Source of the DNA: Desulfobacteraceae bacterium
Lineage (GTDB): Bacteria; Desulfobacterota; Syntrophobacteria; BM002
Length of the DNA: 5,171 bases
Direction of reading: 5' to 3'
Assembly: GCA_002899795.1 (NCBI GenBank)
Contig: PPDG01000160.1
Location: forward strand, 1-5,171
The notes beneath the pieces are model-generated. The model saw nothing but the letters and a program-made list of their open reading frames with translations, made no database searches and was not told the DNA's origin. Positions 5,027 to 5,171 of the stretch are shown in pieces (within the stretch, counting starts at the first letter, position 1; each line of letters begins with the position of its first letter). A program made the position numbers and the translations under genes.

Positions 5027-5049
5027 CTGGAGTAGTGGAGTACTGGAGG
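5026..5049 (+). repeat. Three tandem copies of an 8-base unit
   Basis: ACTGGAGT (5026-5033), AGTGGAGT (5034-5041) and ACTGGAGG (5042-5049) follow one another directly. The first base overlaps the end of the lon terminator stem. The last copy runs into the inner end of the right inverted-repeat arm, and the tandem unit is absent beside the left arm. Confidence 0.7.
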
Positions 5050-5171
5050 AATATAAATTCCAAATCACAAAAACTGAGGTTTCAGGTTTCAGTGTTCCCC
5101 GCTGGCGCTTCGCTTCAGACGGGATCTTAGACAGGTTTCAGTTTTTTTGTTTTTCTTCCCTGACACCTGAC
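5046..5171 (-). repeat. Right arm of the 126-bp inverted repeat
   Basis: This is the reverse complement of 1-126, identical over 5073-5171 and with three mismatches inward of that (5054, 5066 and 5072). The bulged hairpin is at 5098-5123, CAGGTTTCAG words are at 5083-5092 and 5132-5141, and CCTGACACCTGAC is at the very end. The arm starts 20 bases after the lon terminator and carries no gene. Read outward from lon, its orientation mirrors the left arm. Confidence 0.95.

Overview
The window looks like chromosomal DNA from a Gram-negative bacterium. The best guess is a delta-proteobacterial lineage (Desulfobacterota type). The reasons are moderate G+C in the lon region, an Hsp20-Lon pair, a two-helix membrane protein resembling a family I associate with that group, and intergenic decorations built from CTGAAACCTG and ACTGGAGT units. 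The taxonomic call is inference from style, not from a marker gene.

Layout: bases 1-126 and 5046-5171 are one repeat in opposite orientation. It is identical for the outer 99 bases and then has 3 mismatches in 27. Each arm carries a GC-rich bulged hairpin bracketed by 10-base direct repeats. All six confident genes lie between the arms on the + strand: a GNAT acetyltransferase (143-631), a two-helix membrane protein (686-970), a single-domain asparaginase-like protein (1046-1543), a PPC/DUF296 protein overlapping it (1530-1973), an Hsp20 small heat-shock protein (2091-2534) and a complete LonA protease (2639-4993). A hairpin at 965-994 separates the first two genes from the asparaginase/PPC pair. 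A strong terminator at 4991-5026 closes lon. Three stop codons (of the membrane gene, hsp20 and lon) lie inside the 5' arm of a hairpin.

Functionally there are two modules. Hsp20 holds unfolding proteins and Lon degrades misfolded ones. The two genes are 104 bases apart, and a CTTGAA element like the -35 box of heat-shock promoters stands upstream of each, so this is a protein quality-control unit. The asparaginase-like and PPC genes share 14 bases and are probably translationally coupled, but their joint role is unknown. The asparaginase-like gene is clearly more AT-rich (about 37% G+C in a hand-counted 300 bases) than lon, suggesting a different history. The GNAT and membrane-protein genes look like accessory cargo. 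A 16-codon remnant resembling the start of a second GNAT protein lies between them.

No transposase, integrase, CRISPR array, rRNA or tRNA is visible. The inverted arms make the window look like a composite element. However, they end exactly at the window ends and the perfect part is exactly 99 bases, so they may simply mark where an assembly broke at a dispersed repeat.
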